Positions 33,856-44,863 of a stretch of DNA of 64,000 nucleotides are shown in pieces (the first letter of the stretch is position 1; every line of letters begins with the position of its first letter). Below the pieces are notes generated by a model, which did not search any database, was not told the DNA's origin, and saw only the letters and a list, made by a program, of their open reading frames with translations. This DNA is from Pegoplata infirma. Its lineage: Eukaryota; Arthropoda; Insecta; Diptera; Anthomyiidae. A program made the translations under genes and the position numbers. The stretch covers positions 159,780,622-159,844,621 of the forward strand of contig OY992539.1 in assembly GCA_963921195.1 (NCBI GenBank), given 5' to 3'.

Positions 33856-34783
33856 TACGTTTGGACTCGTATTTATAAATCTGTTGGGTAAGCTGTATTG
33901 ATAATTCGTATTGGAATAATTACTATGGTTAACGTGGTTGTTTTGTCCTAACTATTTCCCATTGGGCATGTTCTGACTCATGTTTCTTGCGAAATTTATG
34001 TTGCTATTATTGTTCGGTATATATTGAGGAAAATTGTTATTCAAACTATTGGGCATGTTTTGATATATATTGGTATTCATATTGTTAGGGTTTTCTTGTA
34101 AATAAGATAAGCTGTAGTTTGTATTGCTTGGAGGATTTTTCCCGAATACATTTCCTACTGGTACGTTGTGACTATTGCTCCTAAAGTTATCATGGGCATT
34201 GTTTCTAGAATTGATTTGAAAAAATGATATTTTGGGACGGATTTGAAAAAGCGTTATTTTGCGATTGATTTGAAAAATTATTATTCTGTGGATTATTATT
34301 GGGAACGTGATTAGAAAGATTCGATACTGGTATATTATAATTAGGGTTTCTTGAAGTGCTCGGTGCATTACTGATATTATGAATTTGGACATTGCCTGCA
34401 TTATTATTTGCCATTGCCGACGCTTCTGTTTGGTTATTCAGTGAATTTATCCTAGTAAGGCCCTGGATTGCTTGTGCTAGATTTCCTAAAGTCTTCTTAA
34501 CGTCAGCCATTTCACTTTGGACCATCTGCTTAGCTTTGTCCTCAAGTGTTCTCTGGACGATTAGCGCCTCATCGCAGACTAAATCCCTAACATCAGGATC
34601 TAACTGGTTATTTGTTGCACTATTGTTTGGGTTATAATTTCTAGCCCCTTGTAACTCTAAATTTACTTGTTGGATATGTTGCTGGTTAGAAGATGATGTG
34701 GACGCATTATTCGGAGCGGTAATTATCGTTCCTGACATGTCCATAATTTGAGGTGCACTGTTTGGATTATTTTCATTTACCAT
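33856..34783 (-). pseudogene. Copy 5: gag N-terminal Asn-rich half
   Basis: Start of gag, seen only in this copy. The Met at 34783 opens a 192-codon frame (34205-34783): a short Asn/Ser-rich leader, a helical Glu/Lys/Gln region (about residues 65-110, possible coiled coil) and then an Asn-rich low-complexity stretch. An indel near 34230 shifts it into a second frame (33952-34401) that continues Asn/Pro-rich and stops at 33952. After removal of the inserted element the sequence would join the capsid half. It is broken and not expected to be functional. Confidence 0.82.
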
Positions 34784-36300
34784 TTTGAAATTTCGAGGAC
34801 TAAAAACTTTTCTCTGTTTACTACAGGACGGTAATTGGGATCTATTTAAATCAAATTCTGGTAATCTACCTCTTTTTCTTTTTTATTTAGCACTGAATTT
34901 TATTTTACCAATTAAGTTTCAATTCACCTGATGTCTGATTATTTGGCCTAACACAGCAACTTGTTAATTTTGCGTCACTGTATTTTCTTTATTAATAAAT
35001 AAACTTTTTATAAATTTCACTGGCTTTACTGTTTTTACTTTAATTCTTCACACATATAATATTTTTTTTTCTGCACTTCTGCGACTGACTGGAACGGGTT
35101 TACTTTTAATAATGACTTAAATAATGACCTGAACTGAAAATGGCTATGCCCCGCTTGGGTATAAGTTTTTGCACACGAGCCATCTTTATTTCAAATTTCC
35201 CAAATCTTCCTTACTTCACCCCTCCCTATTGAACATTCTCTTCCATTTGAGGAATACCTTGCTTTCCCACTCAGACAATTGCCTCATCATCATATACCGC
35301 CTATCCCTCTCTGATTTTTATTGATTTATTTTGAATATCTGTCCCTTTCCGAAATTAGATCCGCATTCTGTTAAGGCTGAACCGTTTTATCCTCCTAGAC
35401 ATAAACCTATTAATTATACTCTAAATTCAAACTAACGAACATAACATAAAACATAAAGATAAAATTCATTCATAAACGTTTTTACAAAAACAAAAACGTT
35501 TGGCTACACGGTTTTACCTTGGCAACCCTTTTTACTACCATTTAATCAGCTGTTTTATTCATTCAGCCACTATCAAATCAAAACAAACCAAGTAAGTATG
35601 AGGAAGCACATTTATAATTATTTTAATTTTTTCTTTATTTTCAGGTTTTTTATTATTAATTTACATTCTTCTTTACCACTTTTTAATTCCTTTTCATTTT
35701 CCTTTATTTCTTTTCAGATTCCCCTGGATTTTCGGGCATGTGTACTGGAGTTCTCTTGAACTTCAGTGCACATGTCATAGGAATTGTTCGGCTGCATTGT
35801 CACGTCATCCTATCAATGCAGTCGAACCTAAAAGAGTTGGTGGGACAACTGCGGTAAAACTCTGCCGCAAAAGCAACGTTGTCCCACACCGGCTGTGTAA
35901 ACCACTGAGGGTTAGCCACCCTCATAGATCAAGAGGTGGTTTCACATTTAATAAAAATATTTATGGGCAGGAATTGGGATGGAGTTAGCCCAACTCCGAA
36001 CGCAATGGTACCCCTTCCTTGAAAATTAAAAATAAAATTAAAGTGGCACGGCTGGCCATCATCATGTGGCAACATGGGCAGCCATTGAAGATTTTCGTGC
36101 CCGACACTGCGCTGCCCCTAAGACCCTCCCACGAAAAATTTTCCTTAAGGGGGTCATTGGCGTCCGCAACAGGCGTTGTAAAATGATGGGCTCCTTCGGA
36201 TTAATTCAAAATTATGTTTGCATGTTCCACAGTCACGAACATTTTTTCACAGTCATGCAAAATCGTCTGAAACAATTGTTTTGAGGACCTAGTGCAGGAA
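34784..36300 (-). other. Copy 5 leader and LTR-like region
   Basis: Noncoding on the minus strand. The about 100 nt next to gag are unique to copy 5; from 34885 it matches the shared leader. A minus-strand promoter-like TCAGTC with flanking CGTTCCAG occurs near 35086-35095. Contains the third intron-like segment and stem-loop block. Homology to units 1 and 3 ends near 36145, where different sequence begins, which may mark the array edge. The + strand ORFs at 35740-35988 and 36066-36284 overlap the hairpins. Confidence 0.6.
35737..36137 (+). other. Run of consecutive stem-loops (copy 5)
   Basis: Third copy of the block. The second hairpin has lost its 22-nt loop/arm segment; the sixth has one arm mismatch (GGGCAGCC). 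The others are preserved. The 22-nt difference changes the reading frame of any overlapping ORF while leaving most hairpins intact. Confidence 0.55.
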
Positions 36301-36333
36301 TTGGTAACCAATACTAAAATTTTATACTTATAT

Positions 36334-36633
36334 CACAGACTAATACAGACTCGACATAAGCGACAGGTGTCAAAAAAGTATTCTTTAACCATATGGTTAA
36401 TATTTTCAAATTATTCTACGAATTAGGTTAGAAAGAGAAAACTGATATAACGCGCCATAAGAAAAATGGATGCCAGATCGGTTTTTTTTGTTTCACTCAC
36501 TCCTAAGTCGTAGAAAGTGTTGCCATGTTATCGTAAAACGGACTAAAAACCGCTGTGTTTTCTCCTAAAATCGCTTAGTTTTTCCCCATTTTTTCTTATA
36601 AAACTCTACTGTCGAGTCTGTATATAGTCTGTG
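36334..36633. mobile_element. 300-bp inverted-repeat MITE
   Basis: Ends CACAGACTAATACAGACTCG and, inverted, CACAGACTATATACAGACTC. The 7-bp sequence CTTATAT directly flanks both ends. It sits in a fragment that ends TTTGAGTGTA and resembles the TA-flanked element termini. No coding capacity; superfamily unassigned. Confidence 0.82.
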
Positions 36634-37287
36634 CTTATATTATTCAAAACCAGTAAAAATTACTAATTTTAGTACTTTGGAGATACTAAAATTAGTAACT
36701 TATTAGTAAATTTTTTACAAAATCACTTACTGTAAAATTATTTTGAGTGTACTGTTAAAATTAAGTTATCGAAAACTAAAGGCTATATTAGAGCGTTATC
36801 AAAAAAAGCGTTAAATGGAACTTCCCTTTGCTTTAAATCAGGGTTGGCAACCGAAACGAATAACGGTATTGGTAACGGTATTGGTAATACATATTTTTTA
36901 TATCGGTAACGGTAAAGGTAACGGTATTTGCGATTATTTAGGTAACGGTTAACCGTTACCGAAACAACGATACCGGTACGTACCGGTATTATGAATAAAA
37001 TTTACCCAAAATGTTAAAAAGTCACAAATTTGTTAAAAAAACGTAAAAAATCAAAAATTTATTTAATAAAATTAAAAACTGATAAACTTAGTGCATTTTC
37101 AACATATAATTATATAGAAGTACTAGCTGTTTTGCACCCGGCGTTGCCCGGGTTAAAAAAACTATTATGTAATGAATGAGTTATTTATTAGTCAATTTAT
37201 TTACTTCTTCGTGACTTTTCACTGGTGAATATAAACCTATTCATGAGGTTTGGTCGATTTTTTTCGATTTTGCTTAGCGTCGGGAAC

Positions 37288-38088
37288 GGTACTGCGCAAT
37301 AACTCCCAAATGAAATAACTCCCAAAAAATAAATGAAACAACTCCCAAAAATTTTACATACGATTTGGGACTTATTTCATTATGAAATTAGTCCCAGTGA
37401 AGTGGGACTTATTGCACAAATTTTGTTGGGATTTATTTCATTATGAAATAACTTCCAAATGAAAAAAATCCCACCAAAAAACAGATTGGGAGTTATTTCA
37501 TTTCTTGTTAAGCATTGGGAGTTATTTCATCAATGATGGGACTTATTTCATTTTAAATGAAAACAATATACACCTCTGTGCAATTGTTTTTTTTTTTTTT
37601 TGCTTAAAATTTTTCTGCGTAGCCGGCCTTCGGCCGGGTTTTGGGATTACAAAATCCATGCATTAAACCCACCCTCTCCGCAAAGTAAAGTTTTCTAGGG
37701 TAGCAGGCCTTTACGCTGTCAAATTTGCCTCAAAAAGGCCTGATAACCGAAATAGCTTTGGTTTGCAGAGAGGGTGGGTTTAATGCATGGAGTATGTAAT
37801 CCCTAAGCCCGGCCGAAGGCCGGCTACGCAGAAAACCTTTATTACAAAAAAACAATGGGAACTTATTTCATTTTCTTTGGCACTTATTTCATTGGGAGTT
37901 CTTTCATTTTTTTTGGGAGTTATTCTTTTGATTTTAAATAACTCCCAAATATTGGGACATATTTCATTTTTTCTTTGGGAGTTATTTCATTTTTTAAAGT
38001 GTGGAGTTAATTCATTTTTCTTGGAACTTATTTCATTGGGAATTATTTCATTGGGACTTATTTCATTTGGGAGTTATTGCGCAGTACC
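37288..38088. mobile_element. 801-bp inverted-repeat element nested in the Helitron-like element
   Basis: Inverted ends GGTACTGCGCAATAACTCCC; GTCGGGAAC (9 bp) directly repeated on both sides. Shifting by one base gives a 7-bp alternative. Each half is filled with variants of GGGASTTATTTCATT in inverted orientation between halves. A 9-bp duplication would fit Mutator-like elements. The 116-codon ORF at 37787-38137 is repeat-derived. Confidence 0.82.
37614..37832. repeat. GC-rich imperfect palindrome (MITE-like)
   Basis: 219 bp beginning CTGCGTAGCCGGCCTTCGG and ending with its complement; inner arms also pair (CATGCATTAAACCCACCCTC near 37658 and its complement near 37770). It lies at the centre of the 801-bp element. 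A fragment of the same motif (CCGAAGGCCGGCTACGCA) recurs at 53619-53638. Confidence 0.8.
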
Positions 38089-38699
38089 GTCGGGAACATG
38101 GTGTGTAAGTGTTCCTCCGTCATGGGAACAAACCTAATATTAATGTATTTCATTAATGACTTTTAAAAGAAACCTATAGTTACCTCCGCGGTTAGAACTT
38201 TATGTAGTGAAAACATCAATAAAGGCAAAACTTTCACTGCAGTTGAAGTGGGTGTGGCATTTAACGCATTTAGTTCAATTTTGGTCTCATGTGACCTATA
38301 TATAGTTCCCCTATTGGTTAGCACGTGAAGAAAATTGCAACTAAATTTTCTCAGCAGACATAACTCTCACTAAAGTACAAAGATGCGTGCCATTATATGC
38401 CTTTTTATCAATCGCTGTTTAATATTGGCTATATCACAATTTGTGTTGGAAATTTCATTGAAATCGGCTCAACTGTTTTCAGGTTCTGATATAGCAAATA
38501 ATTCGCATTCAGTTAGTTCTAACAGTAGTGTTTATAGGAGTTGGAATAGCGTTCTATATAAAACAAATTGACGTGGCATTTTACTCCCATTTGTCTAATC
38601 GCGGGCTAATATGGCATATCGTTTAACAGGAAAAAATATTTTTTAATTTAATACAAAGGGGTGCGGCATTTTAAGCCCCGTTTCCCGATCGCCACGGTA

Positions 38700-40796
38700 A
38701 ATACCATCTGTGGTGAAAATTTAATTAAAATTGGTTTCACCGTCAACGCGTGTGTACGGATCGGGCCGAAATAAATTTAAATGTATTGCAAAGGGACGTG
38801 GCAATTCACGCCTCTGTCTGGACGTGTCTATAGTTTCCGCCTCAATAAGTACTAACTATGATTATGGAAAGGCAGAATAAACTTTCAGTACATTGCAAAA
38901 GGCGTGGCAGTTGACACATACTAAAGTGCCCGCCTCTGTTAGTACTATCTATGGAAAAAATGTTGTTAAAATCGGTTTAGTCGTTTAAGCGTTATTAAGG
39001 AACAGGCAGAAACACTTTCAGTATAGTACAAAGGCGCGTGTCAATTTACGACCCTTTGTCCAAACGCGCTCTATTTTAATCTAACCTAACCTAACCTATG
39101 CATGTATTTGTTGTCAAAGTACGACTTGTAAACATGTATTGTGTGGTGAATTCACATCGACAACGTACGCGTGAGAAATTAGAAAAAAATAGCAATATTG
39201 TTTTTTTTTCACCATCGCCTCTATGTTTCTCTATGGTTCCCGCCTAGGTAAGTACTTACTATCTGTGGTAAAAATTTCATGCTATCGGTTTAGCAGTTTA
39301 TGCTAGATTACGGCAGTGCTAATACGGCAGGCAGAAATAACGTTCAATTAAACAAAAAGGGGCGTGCTATTTTATTTATTTTTTTAAATATGGTTGTTTA
39401 AGCATGATTACGGAACATGCAGAAAAAACTTTCAGTATAGTAAAAAGGGGCGCGACATTATTTCTATTATAATTTTTAGTTTCCGGCTCGGTTAGTACAT
39501 ACTATCTTTGGTAAAAACTTCATTAAAATTGGTTCCGCCGTTTATGCGTGATTGCGAAACAGGAAGAAATAACTTTCAATGTAATACAAAGGCGCGTGGA
39601 ATTTTACGCCCCCTTTCGTTGATCGCCCTTTATTGTGGATCATACTTTTCGCTTCGGTTAATATTATCTGTGGTGAAAATTTCATAAAAATCAAGTTAGC
39701 TGTTTAAGCGTAATTGCGGAAAAGGCAGAAATAGCTTTCAGTGTAACAAAAATGTGCGTGGCATTTTACTCAACTTTTTTCGATCGGCCTCTATTGTGCC
39801 TCATAGTTTTCGCCTCGGTTAGTAGTATCTGTGGTAAAAATTTCTGTGAAATCGGCAGACATAGTTTCTGTTTAGTACAAAGGGGAGTGGCATTTTACGC
39901 CCATTTTTTCTGACCTATAGTTCCCGCCTCGGTTTGTACTATCGGTGGTGAAAATTTCATGAAAATCGGTTTAGCCGTTTTTCCGTTATTGCCGGACAGG
40001 CAGATACAGCTTCAGCATGGTACAAAGGGGCGTGGCATTTTACGCCCCTTTGTCCGATCGCTGTCGCTTGATGCCTATAGTTCCCGCCTCGGTTAGTATT
40101 ATCTGTGGTGAAAATTTCATGAAAATGGGTTAAGCCGTTCTTTACTTATTGCGGAACAGGCAGAACAGTCTTCAGCATGGTACAAAGGGGCGTGGCATTT
40201 TACGCCCCCTTTGTCCGATGGCGGTCGCTTATGGCCTATAGTTCCCGCCTCGGTTAATACTATCTGTGGTGAAAATTTCATGAAAGTCGGTTAAGCCGTT
40301 TTTCTGTTATTGCCGGACAGGCAGATATAGCTTCAGCATGGTACAAAGGGGCGTGGCATTTTACGCCCCTTTATCCGATCGCTGTCGCTTACTGCCTATA
40401 GTTCCCGCCTCGGTTAGTACTATCTGTGGTGAAAATTTCATGAAAATGGGTTAAGCCGTTCTTTACTTATTGCGGAACAGGCAGATATAGCTTCAGCATG
40501 GTACAAAGGGGCGTGGCATTTTACGCCCCTTTGTCCGATCGCGGTCGCTTATAGCCTATAGTTCCCGCATCGGTTAATACCATCTGGGGTGAAAATTTTA
40601 TGAAAATCGGTTAAGCCGTTTTTCTGTTATTGCCGGACAGGCAGATATAGCTTCAGCATGGTACTAAGGGGCGTGGCATTTTACGCCCCTTTGTCCGATC
40701 GCGGTCTCTTATGGCCTATAGTTCCCGCCTCGGTTAGTACTATCTTTGGTGAAAATTTCATGAAAATCGGTTAAGCCGTTCTTTACTTATTGCGGA
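38700..40796. repeat. 160-bp tandem array inside the Helitron-like element
   Basis: The landmark GGTGAAAATTTCATGAAAAT recurs with starts near 38715, 39269, 39511, 39675, 39835, 39950, 40110, 40271, 40431, 40591 and 40751. The last six units are 160-161 bp apart apart from one 115-bp short unit and are very similar; units toward 38700 are increasingly diverged. Each unit has CAAAGGGGCGTGGCATTTTACG, a TTCCCGCCTCGGTTAGTAC block and an AATCGGTTAAGCCGTT block. Confidence 0.9.
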
Positions 40797-42208
40797 ACAG
40801 ACAGACAGACAGACAGAAAGACAGACAGACAGACAAACCAACAATCAGATTTATAATATTAATAGGGATTTAATACTCTTAATAAACTCAGAATTTAATT
40901 CAAATATTCACGCAATATTGTAATTCAACAAATAAATTATTAATTTTTTACGTGTTTATAAGTCTCTGTCCAAATAGAAAAATCTACATTTTGAGCCATA
41001 TGTGAGAAATCGGTTGATTTTAGCTGACGCGGTTTGCTAAATTTCTGTCTGGATAGCAAGATAAATCTGCTGAATTGAAAAGAAAAATCTGCTGATTTTA
41101 GATAAACAGCCTGAACATAGAAATTGTATTTTTAAGTAAATTTTTTTTAACTGTCATAAAAGAAGGCGAATCCTTTATCCTGTTTTTCAATAAAAATTTT
41201 TAAATTATTTTTTAAATAAATTTTTTTTAAGAAAATTTTCTTAAAAACAGGACAACTAAATATTTCCGTAAAATTATCAAAATAATCACCTGATTTTTTT
41301 ACATTTAAACAATTTTTGTTTTTAATCGTTTGAATTATACAGTATACAGACTGTGGTGATTTTGAAATCACTATGTGATTTTCCATTGAACAAAATCACA
41401 TAATGATTTACAAAATCATCTCAAATTGTACTAGCATAAAGAAAAACCATAAATTATCTCAATTCACCATGGTAAGTTCTTGTAGTGTGAACGTGGCCTT
41501 ATACAAAAATTTAAAAAAATGCCAACATAAAACGTTTGTAAAATTACAAAATAATCAGCTAAAATTTAAACAAACGCAAATTTTAAAATCAACAAAACGA
41601 AAAATGTTTATTATTTTTAAAACTTAATGACATAGAATTAAGTTAAAGTACCCATTTTAGCAAAACAATCTGGTGAAAGTTTTCCAATTCAAGCAGATTT
41701 TACAGATTTTTCGACAGAGTTATTCTTCTGTGTGTATGCTTTTGGCACATTATGTATTTATCTCCCGAGAACCACTGCTCATGCTGATCTGCGTGGATAA
41801 CACAGCCATTGCTAGTGTTGCGATTTGGCATAATTCAGGTTTGTCTGAATTGGCAATCACTTTTCTCTTCGGAACTTTTTAGGTAAATTGCGATTGTGAA
41901 TTAGTTGGATCGATTTCCTCATTGTTTTTGTCCAAATAACAATATTTTTTTATTTTACATTCATTAAAAATATTTTACTTTGTTTTTAATCTGCAAAAAA
42001 ATTTGAAATAAATAATATTAAAACAACCGAAACAAAACCGATAAAATACCGGTAAAAATCCGAATAAAGGTAATGGTATTTTATCGGTAACGGTATTTAA
42101 AATTTTTTATTTCGGTATTGGTAACGGTAACGGTAGTCAATATTAAAGGGTTTTTAATCGGTAACGGTATTGAAAGGGTAACGGTAGCCAACACTGCTTT
42201 AAATTGGA

Positions 42209-42459
42209 AATAATTTACGGCTGTTCTGCAGTCACGGAAAAACGGCTGAGTTAAATTAATTGCAATTTTCACCACGTATGGTGCTTACAAATGGGGGGAC
42301 TATATGCCGCATGAGACCAAAATTGAACTGTAGTGAAAGCTATATCTTTATTAAATTTTCACTAGATGTAGTGCTAACTGACGATGAAACTGTAGGGCAT
42401 TACTGTCATTCATTATATATTTTTTTCAACCCGTGCAACGCCGGGTGCAAAAAAGCTAG
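42209..42459 (+). mobile_element. Truncated Helitron-like 3' end
   Basis: On the + strand, sequence related to 37123-38370 (inverted) ends in the hairpin ACCCGTGCAACGCCGGGT, then GCAAAAAAGCTAG followed by T. Only about 250 bp are present, so it is 5'-truncated. Confidence 0.7.
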
Positions 42460-43370
42460 TAGTAATATAAACATTTTGACCATTCTTTTTTGATTGAAGA
42501 TCATATTAACATTATTGTTACAATCATATTCCCAATCATAATATGACGCTTTTAAAACATGATCACCTCAACCATGTTTTGTTCTGCGTGTATATTTCTT
42601 TGTAGTCTTTCTCTTGAAAATTTCATCCGTTTCGCTCTATCTCGCTTAGGTTTCGAGATATCGACATTTTGAAGTTTTAACTAAATTCTCAATAGTTATT
42701 TATTAACTAAATTCTAAAAAGTTAATAACTAAATTCTGAGAAGTACACTTCCTCCATTCTAAGAAGAGAAATACGATGAAGTTTTTTTAGTAAATTTTAA
42801 ATAAACTTGAACTACATCTATATCTTAAAAATAATGATATGTTTCTTAGATTTAGGGCAAATTTCTTTGGCAGTAAGATTTTTTTTCCTTATATAAAAGA
42901 ACTTCAGGTAAAGAAAACTATGAACTATTTATAAGTAAATGAACTAATAATTTTTCCTTAAAGTTAAGAAAATTTATAATTTTTTAGTTAAATTTTATTA
43001 AATTTTAGAAAAATTCATGAAAATTTTTTATAGAATTTTTTTCCTTAATTTTAGTTATGTTTTTTTTTTTAGTGTAAACTAAATTCTTTGTAATTGAAGA
43101 GAACTACATTATTTAGGTACTTTTTTAAGTTTAACGGTTAACATAAATATTATACTTTAGTTTGTGTTTGGAAAAGCATTGAGCCATTCACAATGAAATA
43201 GAATTTGATTCACGTGTAATAAGTAAGTAACATTCAAAATAATAAAAAAAATGGTTTGTTTGCAATTTATGTTTGAGAGAGATGTTGCGGGGCGTTATTC
43301 TTTTTGGTTGCTTGTGGAACTTAAAATTAATGTTTTGTTCGAAATCGCAATTTTGACAGATGGGGAAATT
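42460..43370. other. AT-rich noncoding stretch
   Basis: No gene or clear repeat boundary seen. Contains short repeated TTAAATTCT motifs and a segment with common fly-repeat phrasing (CGCTCTATCTCGCTTAGG near 42634). The short ORFs lack recognisable features. Confidence 0.4.
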
Positions 43371-43378
43371 GAAGAGCC

Positions 43379-44070
43379 AGTGTTACCATGGAGCAATGGT
43401 TCCCAACCTTCGATTCTCGCCCCACTAGGAGACAATTTGAATGCTTCAGGGGGGCAACGAGCAAATTTTCAAGGTTTTGTTTAGTAAAATTAACATACCA
43501 AAAAATATTTTTTTTACTAAAACTAACTACAAATTTTTAATTTATTGTCTAAAACTTTTACTAAAAACTTAGTTTAAACCCCGATTTTAACAAAAAGTTA
43601 GGTACACCCTTAGTAATTTTGAATTATACCAACTATTTTTAAAAAACCTCTAAATTTCACGAAAAAAGCGCTAGAAACCGCCAAAAAATTAATTTAGCGG
43701 GGAAAATTTAAAATTTTCCCGCTAAATTACAAAAAAAAGTCCTGAAAACCGAAAAACTTGGCATTTTTGATTGACAAAAAAGAAAAATTAAAAAAAAAAC
43801 CTCTAAATTATTTTTTCTACGAAAATTTACTTTTCAAAACCGCGCAAGAAACGGTCGAAAAAATTTTAGCGGGAAAAAGCGCTAAAATTCGACAAACTTG
43901 GTGTTTTTGATTGAAAAAAAAAAGAAAATCTAAATTTGTCCCACTAAATCCAAATAAAAAGCGCTAGATTTTCCCGCTAAAGCACCGTTCCCGCTAAAAC
44001 CAATTTCCCCCGCTAAATCCAAACAAAAAGCGCTAGATTTAGCGGGAAATCCTCCAACTTGGCAACAGTG
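43379..44070. repeat. Possible decayed hAT-like element with GCGCTAGATTTAGCGGGAAA repeats
   Basis: CAGTGTTACCATGG at 43379 and its rough complement TTGGCAACAGTG near 44068 could be inverted ends. The interior has repeated AGCGCTAGA and AGCGGGAAAA motifs in both orientations. No target duplication was found, so the boundaries are uncertain. Confidence 0.4.
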
Positions 44071-44513
44071 TAGTGTAATGCACTGCTGTGCATTACATAA
44101 AACAATTGTACCCACTAACAATTGTACCTCCGTGCTATATCTTGCACAGCAATGATATAGAGTACAGCAGGGGTTACTCAGTAATAACGAAGTCGTTATT
44201 AATAGATGGCAATCTTTTTTTGGAAAGTATCCAAATACTTTCCCAAGAACGATTTGGGAATAACGAAAAATAAACATTGAAAAATTTAAAAATGATGAAT
44301 GAAAATTATTGTTGTGTCACTACAAAATAGAAAAATACATAATAAAATAAAGAAATTAATTTAATTAAATCAAAACAACCAGCAAAATTAAACGAAAATA
44401 AAAGGTAAATAAAATTTCCAGCTTTCCCAGATACCACTTGTAAAACTAACACCACCTTTAAACGTCAAAAAGAATTGACATAGTCTTTATATATTTAAGT
44501 TTTTGGAGTACAG

Positions 44514-44863
44514 TAGTGCGATTCAGTAACTTTTTTAACGAAATTATCGATATCGTTAACTAACGAGAATTGTCGGTTGTTTTAACGATTATGTGATTCC
44601 ATAAATTTTTCAATTAACGACAAGAATTAACGAAAAAAATTGTTAATTTGAAATTTGTTTATTTGAATTTGTATTGAGAACCGAAAAATTTCGTTAGCTT
44701 TACTTCAAAAATTTTTTTGTTGATAAGTTACCGATTTTCAATAACAATAAAATTCGGTAGAAAAATGTTATAGAATCGCTTTTAAAGACAATTGTCGATA
44801 ATTAACGATTTTTGACGATATAACTACCGATTTTTGTCGTTAAAAAGTTAGTGAATTGCGCTA
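44514..44863. mobile_element. 350-bp inverted-repeat MITE with TAGTGCGATTC ends
   Basis: Starts TAGTGCGATTCAGTAAC and ends GTTAGTGAATTGCGCTA. Flanked by CAG on both sides; removing it rejoins GTACAG to GGGTAACTC, close to the arrangement at 44162-44178. The interior is made of TTAACGA/TCGTTAA motifs. Confidence 0.7.

Larger units (their letters stand above)
1..36300 (-). mobile_element. Tandem array of five degenerate Ty3/gypsy-like retrotransposon copies
   Basis: Five gag-protease blocks of the same family lie head-to-tail on the minus strand. The same protease landmark falls at about 1, 7793, 12925, 23752 and 28794. Copy-to-copy spacing is about 7.8 kb where nothing is deleted or inserted (copy 1 to 2; copy 3 to 4 after removing a 3.09-kb insertion) and about 5.1 kb where integrase-side DNA has been deleted. 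Adjacent copies share one LTR/leader region rather than having two. The head-to-tail layout and shared mutations point to local duplication rather than independent insertions. Exact LTR ends, primer-binding site and polypurine tract could not be fixed. Confidence 0.9.
37123..40868 (-). mobile_element. Helitron-like non-autonomous element with internal 160-bp array
   Basis: Read on the minus strand it begins TCCCTATTAATATTATAAAT and ends with the hairpin-forming ACCCGGGCAACGCCGGGT, a short spacer and CTAG. The flanks are A before TC and T after CTAG, the canonical A/T insertion site with no duplication. A second 3' end of the same family ends CTAG-T at 42459. No Rep/helicase coding region. A GACA/GTCT microsatellite (about 40798-40836) lies just inside the 5' end. 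Confidence 0.8.
36839..42196. mobile_element. hAT-like element with GGTAACGGTA repeats, split by nested insertions
   Basis: Ends CAGGGTTGGCAACCGAAACG and GGTAACGGTAGCCAACACTG, flanked by the 8-bp duplication CTTTAAAT. Same family as 20867-21386: multiple GGTAACGGTA motifs at 36860-36990 and 42070-42190. The element's own sequence is 36839-37122 and 40869-42196; a Helitron-like element occupies the rest. A hairpin around ATCACTATGTGAT lies near 41360. No transposase found. Confidence 0.85.

Noticed and set aside
37787..38137. 116-codon + strand ORF with hydrophobic repeats
   Set aside because: It is a translation of the GGGASTTATTTCATT repeats of the 801-bp element.
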